Positions 1 to 9,920 are shown, counted from the stretch's first letter. The stretch is 64,000 nucleotides of DNA from an uncultured Alistipes sp. (GCA_944326035.1 CALVCS010000007.1:124001-188000); one strand, 5' to 3'. A program made the numbers and translations. Notes: a model not told the origin generated them from the letters alone.

Positions 1-818
1 ATCGCCACCCGCACCACGATTTCGTTCCCATTGGTAATACCGCCCACGATCCCACCGGCATTATTCGTCGCGGTGGTACCATCCATCGACACGATCGGGT
101 CGTTATGTTCGCTGCCTTTCATCCGGGCGGCGGCAAAGCCACTACCGAACTCAACGCCTTTGACGGCCGGAACCGAAAAGAGCAAATGGGAGATCACACT
201 TTCGGCCGAGTCGAAAAAAGGTTCGCCCCAGCCGACCGGAACCCCCTGGACGCGACATTCGATCAGCCCCCCGACCGAATCCCGTCCCCGTAAAGCGGCT
301 TCAATGATTTCCGGAAAACGAGCCGGCTCTGCACAACCTCCGATTTCCAGCAATTGACTGCCTATTTCGAGTGTCCGATGCCGACGTTTCAGAATCTTTT
401 TGGCCACGACACCGGCAGCGACCAACGCCAAAGTCAACCGGCCCGAAAAGTGACCGCCTCCACGATAATCGGCATACCCTTTAAATTTCTTTGTAGCCAC
501 CCAATCGGCATGAGAAGGACGCGGATGAGCCACCAGGTTGGCATAATCCCCCGACAAGGTATTCTCGTTGTAAAACAGAATGGTCAGCGGCGCTCCCGTC
601 GTGCGTCCCCGGAAAACGCCGGAGAGAATATGGGGCGTATCGCTCTCTTTACGGGGGGTCGTGCCCCGTTTTCCGCTTTTTCGTCGGGCCAGATCGGCGG
701 CAAACGCTTTCTCATTCAGCGGAATGCCTGCCGGTACCCCATCGAGGGTCACCCCGACCGACTCGCCATGCGACTCCCCAAAAATAGAGAGACTGAACAA
801 TCGACCGAATTTATTCAT
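1..818 (-). CDS. aroC: Chorismate synthase (3' end beyond window)
   Basis: Last step of the shikimate pathway: conversion of 5-enolpyruvylshikimate-3-phosphate to chorismate, an FMN-dependent cytoplasmic reaction. I translated the minus strand from the ATG at 818. The N-terminus carries the family signature FGESHG (residues 13-18, His17), followed by GRTTGAPLTILF, HPRPSHADW and YRGGGHFSGR, all characteristic of chorismate synthase. About 272 residues are present; the family is usually 310-390 long, so the C-terminal part, with the later signatures, lies left of base 1. The frame is open to the window edge with no internal stop. It sits 83 bases downstream of aroA, which catalyses the preceding step, and the two follow lptB on the same strand, so co-transcription is likely. 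Confidence 0.96.
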   Translation of the reverse strand, partial: MNKFGRLFSLSIFGESHGESVGVTLDGVPAGIPLNEKAFAADLARRKSGKRGTTPRKESDTPHILSGVFRGRTTGAPLTILFYNENTLSGDYANLVAHPRPSHADWVATKKFKGYADYRGGGHFSGRLTLALVAAGVVAKKILKRRHRTLEIGSQLLEIGGCAEPARFPEIIEAALRGRDSVGGLIECRVQGVPVGWGEPFFDSAESVISHLLFSVPAVKGVEFGSGFAAARMKGSEHNDPIVSMDGTTATNNAGGIVGGITNGNEIVVRVA

Positions 819-901
819 AGATGTTCGTTTCGTGGTTCGGTGTAGCGAAAACGGTCGCTATCGCACGAGCGTTTTCGACCCCGAATCGTGTCATTATACG
901 C

Positions 902-2149
902 TTATTTTGCCCGCAACGCCGCCAAATCATCCCAAAAGGCGGGATAAGATTTCGCCACGGCATCGGCATCGGTAATGGTCACCGGGCTATCGGCACGCAA
1001 AGCTGCCACCGCAGCCGCCATCGCAATCCGATGATCGTTGTGGCTGCTGACCGTCGCCCCATGAATCGGGCCTCCGGTAATCCGCATCACATTTTCGGTT
1101 TGAAGATCCACCTCAATGCCCATCGCCCTAAAAACTTCCGCCAACGCTTCGGCCCGGTTGCTCTCTTTATACAACAGACGTTTGGTCCCGATCAAGGTCG
1201 TAACGCCCCGACAAGCAGCCCCCAAAGCGACCAGCGCCGGGAAGGAATCGGGACAATCGGTCGCATCGAATTCAAACCCATACAGCTTGCCCTGTTTAAC
1301 CGTCACCCCTTCCGAAGAGGTGATAATCTGAGCGCCCGCCTTGGCCAGTGCATCGACAATCGCCACGTCGGCCTGGGCAGAGACCGGATTCAGATTTCGA
1401 ATCGTGGCCGACCCGGTCGTCGCACCTCCCACCAACAGACAGGAAGCTCCGCTCCAATCTCCTTCGATATTATAAGTGGTTGGCTGATAGTGCTGACCGC
1501 CGGCGATCCGAAAACTTTCGTAACCTTCATTGGTCACATCAATGCCGAAAGCCGCCAACAAAGACAAGGTCATATCGATATAGGGACGACTTTTCAGCTT
1601 TTCGACATGCAGGATCGTATCTTCGTTCACCAAGGGCAGGGCCATCAACAGCCCCGTCACAAACTGCGAACTCAACGAACCGTCCACCGTAATCTCTCCA
1701 CCATGCATCGGTCCTTTCACCGCGATCGGCAGATAGCCCCCATTGGTATGGACTTCTACGCCCAAAGCCATCAGCGGCTCTTCCATCATCGCAATCGGAC
1801 GACGCAAAATCGATCCGGTGCCATTGATCGTGGTCATCAGACTCGTCAGGGCGGCAATCGGTACAAACAGCCGAGCAGATAGTCCTGACTCTCCTACATT
1901 CAACTTGGTCGAATCGGGATTCAAACCTCCCTCTATCGTATAGGTATCTCCCTCTGCCGTGATCGTTGCCCCCAGATTACGGGCGATTTCCAAAGCCGCC
2001 TCGGTATCGTTACTCAGTCCCAGATGGGTCAATGTACTGCGTCCCTGAGCCAATAAAGCGGCGGCAATCGCCCGCTGGGCAAAACTTTTTGAAGCCGGCG
2101 CCGTCACGGAACCGGCAAGCCGGCCAGCCATCATAATTTGATTATTCAT
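902..2149 (-). CDS. aroA: 3-phosphoshikimate 1-carboxyvinyltransferase (EPSP synthase)
   Basis: Transfers enolpyruvate from PEP to shikimate-3-phosphate. The product has 415 residues from the ATG at 2149; a GTG two codons upstream would give 417. Visible hallmarks are SKSFAQRA near the N-terminus (substrate-binding Lys, Ser, Arg), GESGLSARLF (variant of GxSGTxxR), SSQFVTGLLMALP, KESNRAEAL, and NDHRIAMA with KSYPAFWDDL at the C-terminus. The length is near the usual 420-440. Expected location is the cytoplasm. aroC follows 83 bases downstream and lptB ends 91 bases upstream, with no obvious terminator between them. I see nothing unusual in the catalytic motifs apart from the Leu in the GESGL motif. 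Confidence 0.96.
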   Translation of the reverse strand: MNNQIMMAGRLAGSVTAPASKSFAQRAIAAALLAQGRSTLTHLGLSNDTEAALEIARNLGATITAEGDTYTIEGGLNPDSTKLNVGESGLSARLFVPIAALTSLMTTINGTGSILRRPIAMMEEPLMALGVEVHTNGGYLPIAVKGPMHGGEITVDGSLSSQFVTGLLMALPLVNEDTILHVEKLKSRPYIDMTLSLLAAFGIDVTNEGYESFRIAGGQHYQPTTYNIEGDWSGASCLLVGGATTGSATIRNLNPVSAQADVAIVDALAKAGAQIITSSEGVTVKQGKLYGFEFDATDCPDSFPALVALGAACRGVTTLIGTKRLLYKESNRAEALAEVFRAMGIEVDLQTENVMRITGGPIHGATVSSHNDHRIAMAAAVAALRADSPVTITDADAVAKSYPAFWDDLAALRAK

Positions 2150-2240
2150 ACACACATCTTATCTTTCACGCGCTCGGTCGATCCCGGAAAACTCCGCCTT
2201 TTACGCCGAAACCCGTTCACGCCTTTCGGTTCGAGGACCG

Positions 2241-2993
2241 TTAACGCAATTGGAAATCCCGACCCAAATAGACCTTACGAACCACTTCATCGTTGGCCAG
2301 ATCTTCGGCAGAACCGGCCTTCAGAATCTTTCCTTCGAAAAGCAGGTAGGTACGGTCCGTAATCGCCAGAGTTTCGTGTACGTTATGGTCGGTGATAATC
2401 ACCCCGATATCCTTATTTTTCAACGTAGCCACGATACTCTGAATATCTTCGACGGCAATGGGGTCCACCCCGGCAAAAGGTTCATCCAAGAGGATAAACT
2501 TCGGATTGATCGCAACAGCCCGAGCGATTTCGGTACGACGTCGTTCTCCCCCCGAAAGCTGAATCCCCAAACTCTTACGCACCTTCTGCAAGCGGAACTC
2601 CTCGATCAGGTTTTCCAGGCGTTCTTTTTGATACTCTTTGGTGAAGTTGGTCATCTGCAACACGGCCCGAATATTGTCTTCAACCGACAGGCGGCGAAAG
2701 ACCGAAGCTTCCTGCGCCAAATACCCCACCCCTTTCTGAGCCCGTTTATAAACCGGCTCTTTGGTTAACTCGATGGTTTCGGTCCCGGTATCCAGAAAAA
2801 TTCCCCCTTCATTGGGTTTGATCAGTCCCACGATCATATAAAACGTGGTCGTTTTACCGGCCCCGTTGGGCCCCAGCAACCCCACGATTTCCCCCTGACG
2901 CACATCGATGGAGACATGATCCACGACGGTTCGGGTTTTGTATCGTTTCACCAGGTTGTTGGTGTATAATCTCATGAACTGTTTTTCTTCCAT
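2241..2993 (-). CDS. lptB: LPS export ABC transporter ATPase
   Basis: ATPase of the Lpt machine that extracts LPS from the inner membrane and drives it to the outer membrane, working with LptF/LptG. The 250-residue product has Walker [10 protein letters not shown] (about 41-49), signature LSGGE (146-150) followed by RRRTEIARA, Walker B FILLDE (166-171), and the H-loop TDHNV (His203). The motif [20 protein letters not shown] is typical of LptB. Start: ATG at 2993; an ATG at 2975 (MRLYTNN) fits the family N-terminus slightly better and is a real alternative. It is the first gene of an apparent lptB-aroA-aroC unit. The partner permease genes are not in the window, as is common in Bacteroidetes. 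Confidence 0.95.
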   Translation of the reverse strand: MEEKQFMRLYTNNLVKRYKTRTVVDHVSIDVRQGEIVGLLGPNGAGKTTTFYMIVGLIKPNEGGIFLDTGTETIELTKEPVYKRAQKGVGYLAQEASVFRRLSVEDNIRAVLQMTNFTKEYQKERLENLIEEFRLQKVRKSLGIQLSGGERRRTEIARAVAINPKFILLDEPFAGVDPIAVEDIQSIVATLKNKDIGVIITDHNVHETLAITDRTYLLFEGKILKAGSAEDLANDEVVRKVYLGRDFQLR

Positions 2994-3299
2994 GCCGACT
3001 CTATTACATGCCGTATCCTCCGCGTGCCTCTGGCAACAACCACGCCCCCCTTTCGCCGGTCGTTTCCGACCAAAAAGAGAGCACGCTCTCTCTGCCCGTT
3101 TTCCCGGAAGGTTTGGCCTTCTAAAGTCCCTCTAAATCGACCTCGAAGCCCGGCAATTTTCCTACAAAGTTATCGTTTTTCTCCGCATTTCAACGAAACC
3201 GCTCCGCAGAATTTTCCAAAAAAATGCTGGTTATTTCGCAATATATTGCTATCTTTAAGTGAGGAATTAGGGATATTAATTTGCTATCGATTATTTCAG
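2994..3299. other. Divergent intergenic region lptB/recQ
   Basis: 306 bases between two divergent genes. The reading frame of recQ stays open upstream to 3024, but the upstream residues do not resemble RecQ and I treat them as non-coding. A weak Bacteroidetes-like -7 box, TATCTTTA (3250-3257), lies 43 bases before the recQ ATG; its -33 partner (CTGG at 3227-3230, 19 bases before it) is poor. I see no convincing -7 box on the lptB side and no other structure. Confidence 0.5.
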
Positions 3300-5492
3300 A
3301 TGCCTGACAAAGAGAGTGTTCTATTAAAGAAACACCTGAAAGAGTATTTCGGTTTTTCGAGTTTCAAGGGAAACCAAGAGGCTGTCATCCGCAATGTACT
3401 TGCCGGACACGATACCTTTGTTTTAATGCCTACCGGAGGGGGAAAATCGTTGTGTTATCAACTACCCGCCCTGGTCATGGAGGGGGTGGCTATTGTCATC
3501 TCGCCCCTGATCGCCCTGATGAAAAATCAGGTCGACGCCATGCGTACCTTCAGTATGGATGAGGGAATCGCCCATTTTCTCAACTCCTCCCTCAACAAAG
3601 CGGCGGTCACCCAGGTCAAAAACGACGTACTGGCCGGCAAAACCAAACTACTCTACTTCGCACCTGAATCGTTGACCAAAGAAGACAACGTCTCCTTCCT
3701 GCGCAAAATCAAGATCTCGTTCTACGCCATCGACGAGGCACACTGCATCTCGGAATGGGGTCACGACTTCCGTCCTGAATATCGTCGGATCCGTCCGATT
3801 ATCAATGAAATCGGCCCGGCTCCGCTGATCGCCCTGACCGCAACGGCCACGCCCAAAGTACAGATGGACATACAGAAGAATCTGGGCATGTTGGATGCGG
3901 CCGTATTCAAATCGTCGTTCAACCGTCCCAACCTGTTCTATGAAGTACGTCCGAAGGTAAACGCCACCAAAGAGATCATCAAATACATCAAAGGACATCC
4001 GGGCGAATCGGGCATTATCTACTGCCTGAGTCGTAAAAAAGTGGAAGAGCTGGCCGAAGTATTGGCCGCCAACAATATCAAGGTCGCGCCTTACCATGCC
4101 GGTATGGATGCGGCCACCCGTGCAGCCAACCAAGATGCGTTCCTGCACGAAAACGTCGACGTCATCGTCGCTACGATTGCGTTCGGGATGGGGATCGACA
4201 AGCCCGATGTCCGTTATGTGATCCACTACGACATGCCCAAAAGTCTGGAAGGATACTATCAAGAAACCGGACGGGCCGGTCGGGATGGGGCCGGTGGACA
4301 TTGCATCGCCTTTTACAGTTATCGCGACATTCAGAAACTCGAAAAATTCATGCAGGGGAAACCGGTCGCCGAACAGGAGATCGGGAAATTACTGCTGCAG
4401 GAAACGGTCTCCTACGCCGAAAGCTCGATCTGCCGACGCAAAACGTTGTTGCATTATTTCGGGGAAGAATACGAACCGGACAATTGCGGCTGTTGCGACA
4501 ACTGCACCCACCCCAAACCTCGCTTCGAAGGTCGTGACCACATCAAATTGATGCTGGAAGTACTGGAAGCCATCGGTGACAAATTCAAAGCCGACTACCT
4601 GATCAATATGCTGGTCGGCCGGAACAATGCGCTGATCAAATCCTACAACCATAACAAGAGCGAATGGTTCGGCGTCGGTTCCGAGCATAACGATCGGTTC
4701 TGGGCAGCGGTCATTCGCCAAGCCCTAATTCTGGGATTGATCGACAAAAACATCGAAAACTACGGTCTGTTGTCGATCAACGAGGCGGGCCGCAAATATA
4801 TTCAAAAGCCCTATTCCGTCATGATGACCGCCGACCACGAATACGCAGAGGGGGATGACGACGATACGATCACCCCACCGGCTGGCAGAGGCGGCGTAGC
4901 CGACGAAGAGCTCTTCAGTATGCTCAAGGACCTGCGCAAACAGGTGGCCCGACAGAAAGACCTGCCGCCATTCGTCATTTTCCAGGATCCTTCGCTGGAA
5001 GACATGTCGATCCAGTATCCCATCACGATGGAGGAACTGCAGAGCATCACCGGAGTCGGGGCCGGTAAAGCCCGTAAATTCGGTCAGCCGTTCCTGGATC
5101 TCATCAAAAAATATGTCGATGAGAAAGGCATCACCCGACCTCACGATCTGGTGGTAAAAAGTGTGGTCAACAAGAGCGGCAACAAGGTATTCATCATCCA
5201 AAGCATCGACCGGCAGATGGACTTCGAAGACATCGCCCGAGCCCGTGACATGGAGTTCGACGAACTGCTGACCGAAATCGAAGCGATCGTCCACTCGGGA
5301 ACGAAGCTCAATATTGGATACTACGTCGATCAGGTGGTGGACGAAGAGAAGGCCGAAGAGATCTATCTCTACTTCAAGGAAGACGCCGAAACCGACTCGT
5401 TGGAAGAAGCGATCAAGGAGTTGGGCAGCGATTTCACCGAAGAGGAGATTCGCCTGGTACGCATCAAATTTATGAGCGAAATGGGGAACTAA
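3300..5492 (+). CDS. recQ: ATP-dependent DNA helicase RecQ (HRDC-containing)
   Basis: 3'-5' superfamily 2 helicase acting in recombination and restart of stalled forks. I start it at the ATG at 3300 (MPDKESVLLKKHLKEYFGF), giving 730 residues, usual for Bacteroidetes RecQ; the frame is open further upstream but without homologous-looking sequence. Walker A MPTGGGKS lies at about 43-50 and DEAH at 145-148, followed by ISEWGHDFRPEY. Motif VI is YYQETGRAGRDG. Zinc-binding cysteines occur in SSICRRKTLLHYF and NCGCCDNC. An HRDC domain (DLPPFVIFQDPSLEDM to GQPFLDLIKKYV) is followed by a roughly 110-residue acidic helical tail like the C-terminal HTH region of Bacteroidetes RecQ. A second, shorter RecQ is encoded at 54647-56560. 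Confidence 0.96.
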   Translation: MPDKESVLLKKHLKEYFGFSSFKGNQEAVIRNVLAGHDTFVLMPTGGGKSLCYQLPALVMEGVAIVISPLIALMKNQVDAMRTFSMDEGIAHFLNSSLNKAAVTQVKNDVLAGKTKLLYFAPESLTKEDNVSFLRKIKISFYAIDEAHCISEWGHDFRPEYRRIRPIINEIGPAPLIALTATATPKVQMDIQKNLGMLDAAVFKSSFNRPNLFYEVRPKVNATKEIIKYIKGHPGESGIIYCLSRKKVEELAEVLAANNIKVAPYHAGMDAATRAANQDAFLHENVDVIVATIAFGMGIDKPDVRYVIHYDMPKSLEGYYQETGRAGRDGAGGHCIAFYSYRDIQKLEKFMQGKPVAEQEIGKLLLQETVSYAESSICRRKTLLHYFGEEYEPDNCGCCDNCTHPKPRFEGRDHIKLMLEVLEAIGDKFKADYLINMLVGRNNALIKSYNHNKSEWFGVGSEHNDRFWAAVIRQALILGLIDKNIENYGLLSINEAGRKYIQKPYSVMMTADHEYAEGDDDDTITPPAGRGGVADEELFSMLKDLRKQVARQKDLPPFVIFQDPSLEDMSIQYPITMEELQSITGVGAGKARKFGQPFLDLIKKYVDEKGITRPHDLVVKSVVNKSGNKVFIIQSIDRQMDFEDIARARDMEFDELLTEIEAIVHSGTKLNIGYYVDQVVDEEKAEEIYLYFKEDAETDSLEEAIKELGSDFTEEEIRLVRIKFMSEMGN

Positions 5493-5549
5493 CTCCCCAT
5501 TCGCTTTTTCACGGACGACGTCTATGGTCCGATCTGAAATCCCTTGCAC

Positions 5550-6335
5550 ATGTACGTTAAACCGAAAAAACACCTGGGTCAACACTTTCTGACCGATCAA
5601 AATATTGCCCGACGCATTGCCGAAGCCCTCACGGCGGAGAGAGCCTCTTCCGTCTTAGAAGTAGGCCCCGGAACAGGCGTTCTGACGCGATATCTGCTTC
5701 AACGCCCCGACATAGAGCTCTATGCGGCGGAAGTAGATACCGAAAGCATCGCCTATCTGCACGAAAATTATCCGACACTGAGCCCCAGACTATTCGAAGG
5801 TGATTTTCTGCAGATGGATTTAGCCTCCCTTTTCCCGCAAGGCGTTAGTCTAATTGGCAACTTCCCTTATAATATTTCGTCCCAAATCTTCTTTAAAGTG
5901 CTCGAAAATCGGGATCTGATCCCCGAAGTGGTCGGGATGATCCAACGCGAAGTCGCCGTTCGGTTGGCCGAACCGCCCGGAAGCCGTGATTACGGCATTT
6001 TGAGCGTCTTTTTACAGGCCTTTTACGACATCGAATATCTGTTTACGGTTCATGAAGGCGTATTCAACCCGCCTCCAAAAGTAAAAAGTGCGGTTATTCG
6101 GCTTACCCGCAATCAGGTCCAACGACTGGACTGTGATGAGGCCCTCTTTACCAAAGTGGTTAAAACCACTTTCAATCAACGCCGGAAAACCATTCGGAAC
6201 TCTCTTCGTTCCGCCTTCCCGCTCCTCAAAGAGGGTGAAGAACATCCCTTCTTTGCTTTGCGCCCCGAGCGCTTGAGCGTCGCACAATTCTGTGAACTGA
6301 CACGTTGGTTAGCCCAACAATTGTCGCTACGCTAA
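5550..6335 (+). CDS. rsmA: 16S rRNA (adenine(1518)-N(6)/adenine(1519)-N(6))-dimethyltransferase
   Basis: KsgA/RsmA dimethylates two adjacent adenines near the 3' end of 16S rRNA during late 30S assembly. The ATG at 5550 gives 261 residues (MYVKPKKHLGQHFLTDQ); an in-frame TTG six bases upstream is less likely. Motifs include the family start KKHLGQHFL, SAM motif I VLEVGPGTGVLT (near residues 35-46), the catalytic NFPYNIS (104-110; usual NLPYNIS), and FNPPPKVKSAV in the C-terminal part. The length is normal. It follows recQ after 57 bases on the same strand and ends about 155 bases before a bidirectional terminator. Confidence 0.96.
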   Translation: MYVKPKKHLGQHFLTDQNIARRIAEALTAERASSVLEVGPGTGVLTRYLLQRPDIELYAAEVDTESIAYLHENYPTLSPRLFEGDFLQMDLASLFPQGVSLIGNFPYNISSQIFFKVLENRDLIPEVVGMIQREVAVRLAEPPGSRDYGILSVFLQAFYDIEYLFTVHEGVFNPPPKVKSAVIRLTRNQVQRLDCDEALFTKVVKTTFNQRRKTIRNSLRSAFPLLKEGEEHPFFALRPERLSVAQFCELTRWLAQQLSLR

Positions 6336-6490
6336 TTTCCCGATTTCCACGCTCAGCCAATCTGCGATGGAGCACACGTCTCATCTCCTAAACAGATCAC
6401 ACACTCCGCCAAAAACCACGGTTCGACCCTTTCCCATCAAACTGGAAATTCTGCCTCTCTCTTCGGATTTCGTCTACCCCCCCCACACAT

Positions 6491-6524
6491 AAAAAGAGCC
6501 GGCCTTATCAAGTCCGGCTCTTTT
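6491..6524. terminator. Bidirectional intrinsic terminator between rsmA and nhaD
   Basis: GAGCCGG (6496-6502) and CCGGCTC (6514-6520) form a stem, extended by an A-run on the left and a T-run on the right, so that either strand reads as stem plus T tract. It lies between the convergent genes rsmA (plus) and nhaD (minus), exactly where a shared terminator is expected. Confidence 0.85.
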
Positions 6525-6548
6525 ATTTCACGACTCTTGCTGAAAGCT

Positions 6549-7985
6549 CTACAAAGTGCCCGTCCGCAAGAATTCCATCAAAATCAAGGTTCCCATACCT
6601 CCCAGATAGCCCAACATGGCAATCAGCGAGATATTCTTAAAGTACCACATAAAGTTCATCTTTTCGATCCCCATCACCACAACACCGGCAGCGGAACCGA
6701 TAATCAACATACTGCCACCGACACCGGCGCAATAAGCCAATGCCAACCAGAATCCACCATCCGGCACAAAGTGCTGCATAAAGGCAGGATCGGCCATCGT
6801 GCTGACCATCGAAGGATCGACTAACGGATACATCCCGATCGAACCGGCCACCAGAGGCACATTGTCCACCACCGAAGAGAGGAACCCGATGATCAGGTTA
6901 ATGGCATAGACATTGTGCAGTTTTTCGTCCAACAGGGCCCCCAGATCATTGAGCACGCCGGTTGCCTGCAAGGCAGAGACGGCCAGCAGAATACCCAAGA
7001 AAAAGAGAATGGTCGGCATATCGATCCGGCGCATCACCTGCGTAACACGGTGTTTGTAACGGTCTTCCACATTCACTTTTCGGCGATACAAGATTTCCGT
7101 ATAGATCCACATAATGGCCAGCGCTACCATAACCCCCATAAACGGCGGAAGATGCGTTACCGATTTGAAAACCGGCACCATCAACAGGCAGATAATACCC
7201 AGGAAGAACAATACCGTACGTTCTTTGGCCGTCAACACCTGTTCGATATTCGTCGATACGGGATCAATCGTATCGTTCGGAACAATACTTCCTTTCAGCA
7301 TTCGAGAAGCTAAAGCGGTAGGAATAACCACCGAAACCAGAGCCGGTAAGAACAGCGTGGAAATGAGCGGAAGCGTCGATACACTGCCTTTGACCCACAG
7401 CATAATCGTTGTTACATCCCCGATCGGCGACCAGGCCCCACCGCTATTGGCGGCGATGATAATCATACTGGCGAAAATCCAACGTTCCTTATAGTTGGGA
7501 ACAATCCGGCGAATCAACATCACCATCACAATCGCCGTCGTCATATTATCCAGCACAGCCGACATGAAGAAAGTGATCAGGGCAATCATCCACAACAGCT
7601 TTCTTTTTTTACGCGTCGTAATACGATTGGTAATAATCGCAAACCCCCCGTGTATATCGATCAGTTCGACGATCGTCATGGCACCGATCAAGAAGAACAG
7701 GGTTTCCGAAACCTCCCCTAAACTTTCAACAATTTGAAAATCGACGATAAATTTAATACATTGCTGAACCAACGGCAGATTTTTCACCCCCGGATTCTGT
7801 CCCAGGTAGTCGTTGAAAGCCTCTCCGTTAATTTGCGGCACCGCCAACGGCATGGTCAAAATATAAAGCACCCAGAGCACACCGGCCGTCATCAAAGCAG
7901 AAGCTGCCTTATTGACCTGCAGTTTGTGTTCCATGGCGATGCACACATAGCCCACAATAAAGGCAAAAATCATCACATTCTCCAT
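6549..7985 (-). CDS. nhaD: Sodium:proton antiporter, NhaD family
   Basis: Inner-membrane Na+/H+ antiporter of the ArsB/NhaD (ion transporter) superfamily, exchanging cytoplasmic sodium for protons. The 478 residues are almost entirely hydrophobic helices, about 11-12 membrane segments by eye. Recognisable family stretches are FLIGAMTIVELIDIHGGF, SAVLDNMTTAIVMVMLIRR, NSGGAWSPIGDVTTIMLW and SSVVDNVPLVAGSIG, the repeated DNM/DNVP half-helix motifs of this fold. The length is as expected for NhaD. Start at the ATG 7985. It is monocistronic: a terminator lies just downstream and the neighbour upstream on the same strand (8167-8874) has its own terminator. Confidence 0.92.
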   Translation of the reverse strand: MENVMIFAFIVGYVCIAMEHKLQVNKAASALMTAGVLWVLYILTMPLAVPQINGEAFNDYLGQNPGVKNLPLVQQCIKFIVDFQIVESLGEVSETLFFLIGAMTIVELIDIHGGFAIITNRITTRKKRKLLWMIALITFFMSAVLDNMTTAIVMVMLIRRIVPNYKERWIFASMIIIAANSGGAWSPIGDVTTIMLWVKGSVSTLPLISTLFLPALVSVVIPTALASRMLKGSIVPNDTIDPVSTNIEQVLTAKERTVLFFLGIICLLMVPVFKSVTHLPPFMGVMVALAIMWIYTEILYRRKVNVEDRYKHRVTQVMRRIDMPTILFFLGILLAVSALQATGVLNDLGALLDEKLHNVYAINLIIGFLSSVVDNVPLVAGSIGMYPLVDPSMVSTMADPAFMQHFVPDGGFWLALAYCAGVGGSMLIIGSAAGVVVMGIEKMNFMWYFKNISLIAMLGYLGGMGTLILMEFLRTGTL

Positions 7986-8151
7986 CTCATATATTTTTAG
8001 TCAACCAACAATTCGGTTTTCACACGACCAGTTTATCCAGCGTCTGCAGCGCTTTCCCCACGGTCCTCTCGTAACACACTCAGCGCCTTAACGATCAAAC
8101 ACCTGCACGCATCGACAGACCATCTTCCGATCAAAAACTGGGCAAATACAC

Positions 8152-8178
8152 AAAAAAAGCCTAAGATTATGCTTTTTT
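8152..8178 (-). terminator. Terminator of the AlkD-like gene
   Basis: AAAAAAGC (8153-8160) and GCTTTTTT (8171-8178) pair around a 10-base loop; read on the minus strand it ends in a T-run. The stop codon of the upstream gene (8167-8169) lies inside the loop, so the terminator overlaps the end of the coding sequence. The stem is short and AT-rich, so strength is uncertain. Confidence 0.6.
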
Positions 8179-8874
8179 ATTGTCACCAAGAGGCGTATAT
8201 TCCAATTGCCAAGTCAACTCCTCCGATAAGTCATTCAGTGCCTTTTCGGAAGCTGAGGCATACGCGCTATTCAGCGATACCACCTTGTCCCGACAATCGG
8301 CAGACAACATTGCACAACGCCGCAACAAAGTCACCCCCGCCCGAACCATGTAGGACGACAAGCGATTTTCGGCCGCCCGGCTCCGCAAACAAGCATCGGT
8401 CGCTTTCAATAAGGCCTCGCCCTGGGCCCGATCGTCTTCCCGGGGATTCATCAGGCGTTTGGCGGCCATCAACAAGGCCGCATAATTCAGCCACACCTGA
8501 TCACTCGACAGCCACTCCATCGCCACCGACAGGGCCTCGGATGCCCCGAAAAAGAGACCGGAAGCAACCTGTTCTGCGATTTCGGCATTGGTCAGGCTTT
8601 TCCCCCACTCCTCCATCTGCGTTCGGGTCACCCACTCCGGGCGATCGACATAAACGGCCGCAATCATCAGTTCCCGTACCTGCTGACGGAACAACAACAA
8701 AGCGAGAGAATGTCTCGCAGGACACTCTCTCGCAATTTCTTGGATCGTCGGAATCGACACTCCGTAACTCAACGGATATTCGATGCCTCGTTGTTGCATC
8801 GCCTCGACCACAGCTCCGTTCATTTCGACCTTCAGCCGTCGCAACAGGGCGATCATACGAGCGGTATCATCCAT
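8167..8874 (-). CDS. DNA alkylation repair (AlkD-like) HEAT-repeat protein
   Basis: The 235-residue all-helical protein resembles the Bacteroidetes proteins annotated as DNA alkylation repair enzymes, which share the AlkD HEAT-like fold. Supporting stretches are YPLSYGVSIPTIQEIA near residue 33, LALLLFRQQVRELMIAA, and SDQVWLNYAALLMAAKRLM. AlkD removes N3- and N7-alkylated purines; whether this subgroup has glycosylase activity is not something I can see, and a divergent scaffold role is possible. It starts 8 bases after the stop of the DUF4831 gene, so the two are probably co-transcribed. A weak terminator overlaps its stop codon. Confidence 0.72.
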   Translation of the reverse strand: MDDTARMIALLRRLKVEMNGAVVEAMQQRGIEYPLSYGVSIPTIQEIARECPARHSLALLLFRQQVRELMIAAVYVDRPEWVTRTQMEEWGKSLTNAEIAEQVASGLFFGASEALSVAMEWLSSDQVWLNYAALLMAAKRLMNPREDDRAQGEALLKATDACLRSRAAENRLSSYMVRAGVTLLRRCAMLSADCRDKVVSLNSAYASASEKALNDLSEELTWQLEYTPLGDNKKA

Positions 8875-8882
8875 CGGTATCG

Positions 8883-9920
8883 TTATTTAAGGGAGGTCGC
8901 CGGCATTTCCACCGTCAACCCAAATTGATAAATCGGAATACGCCGCTGAGTCAACTCTTTCTGACCATCCATCAAACGGCAGTTTACCATATCGGCAATG
9001 CGATAGAAGACCATCCCTCGCGAATCCTTCGAGGTCCGACGCGTCCACGGTGAATTTTCCAGTTTATTTTCCGGGATCATATCCACGACGATCGGCGTAC
9101 CGCTCAAATCACCCGCCGGTAACAGCCCGCCGGTTTCGGTAAAGCGACAAACCACAGCGGTATTTTTCCCCATTTCCGGAATGACGTCATAGGTTTTTAC
9201 AATACGCTGTTTGAATTGTTTACCCAGGAACAAGGCGGTATACTCCTGTTCCAGCCGATCGATTTCCCGCAGGGCGGCAGCCAAACCTTCCCCAAATACA
9301 TTTTCGCCGAATTCACCCGTCACCAACTCCATCCGACGTTTGCGCAAGGTAAAGATCGTATTGGCAGCTTGCTGAGCCATCGATTCGGGACTTTGTTCAA
9401 TGACCGAACGCTTATCCACCTGTACATTGACGAAACTGGTGTCACTGGTCACATAAGAGAGCACCTCTACCCCGCCAGGTTTCCCCGGTTTCATCGGGCC
9501 GGCTACCGGAGGCATCGGAGCCTTGTCCGGCATCGGAGCCCCTTCCATCGGTGCGGCCACCAAACCTTCCGGCGTTACCGTATAAATACGGCCCGCGCTT
9601 TTATCCGGATTATCCAGCACATACACGGCAGCCGGATCGGCCTCGTCCGCATACCCGATACTGCCGCCTACCACCGTATAAAGATCCTTATCCACCGTGG
9701 GAGCCATCACGCCCAGATACTTCTGGGCGAAACGAGCATAAGGACCTCGACGAATGCTCTCTTTTTCGGCCACGACCGTCACTTTCAGCACGGTTCTGGG
9801 CAATGAATAGGCCACCGAATTCCCACTAGGAATCGTAGCCGACTGATAGGCTTTCACTTGAGCTGACAGACTCAGGCTCATACACGATAAAGCCGCCAGC
9901 GAAAGAAACACTTTTTTCAT
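8883..9920 (-). CDS. DUF4831 family exported protein
   Basis: Function unknown. The 345-residue product begins with a clear signal peptide (MKKVFLSLAALSCMSLSLSAQ); an extra ATG at 9926 (MHMKK) is the alternative start. The rest is soluble, with AYSLPRTVLKVTVVAEKES and GPYARFAQKYLG near the N-terminus and paired strands later, in line with DUF4831 proteins found across Bacteroidetes. A proline/methionine-rich linker (about residues 128-148, PMEGAPMPDKAPMPPVAGPM) separates two halves. It is predicted to be periplasmic or outer-membrane associated. It is followed after 8 bases by the AlkD-like gene, and a good -7 box lies at 10039-10046. Confidence 0.78.
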   Translation of the reverse strand: MKKVFLSLAALSCMSLSLSAQVKAYQSATIPSGNSVAYSLPRTVLKVTVVAEKESIRRGPYARFAQKYLGVMAPTVDKDLYTVVGGSIGYADEADPAAVYVLDNPDKSAGRIYTVTPEGLVAAPMEGAPMPDKAPMPPVAGPMKPGKPGGVEVLSYVTSDTSFVNVQVDKRSVIEQSPESMAQQAANTIFTLRKRRMELVTGEFGENVFGEGLAAALREIDRLEQEYTALFLGKQFKQRIVKTYDVIPEMGKNTAVVCRFTETGGLLPAGDLSGTPIVVDMIPENKLENSPWTRRTSKDSRGMVFYRIADMVNCRLMDGQKELTQRRIPIYQFGLTVEMPATSLK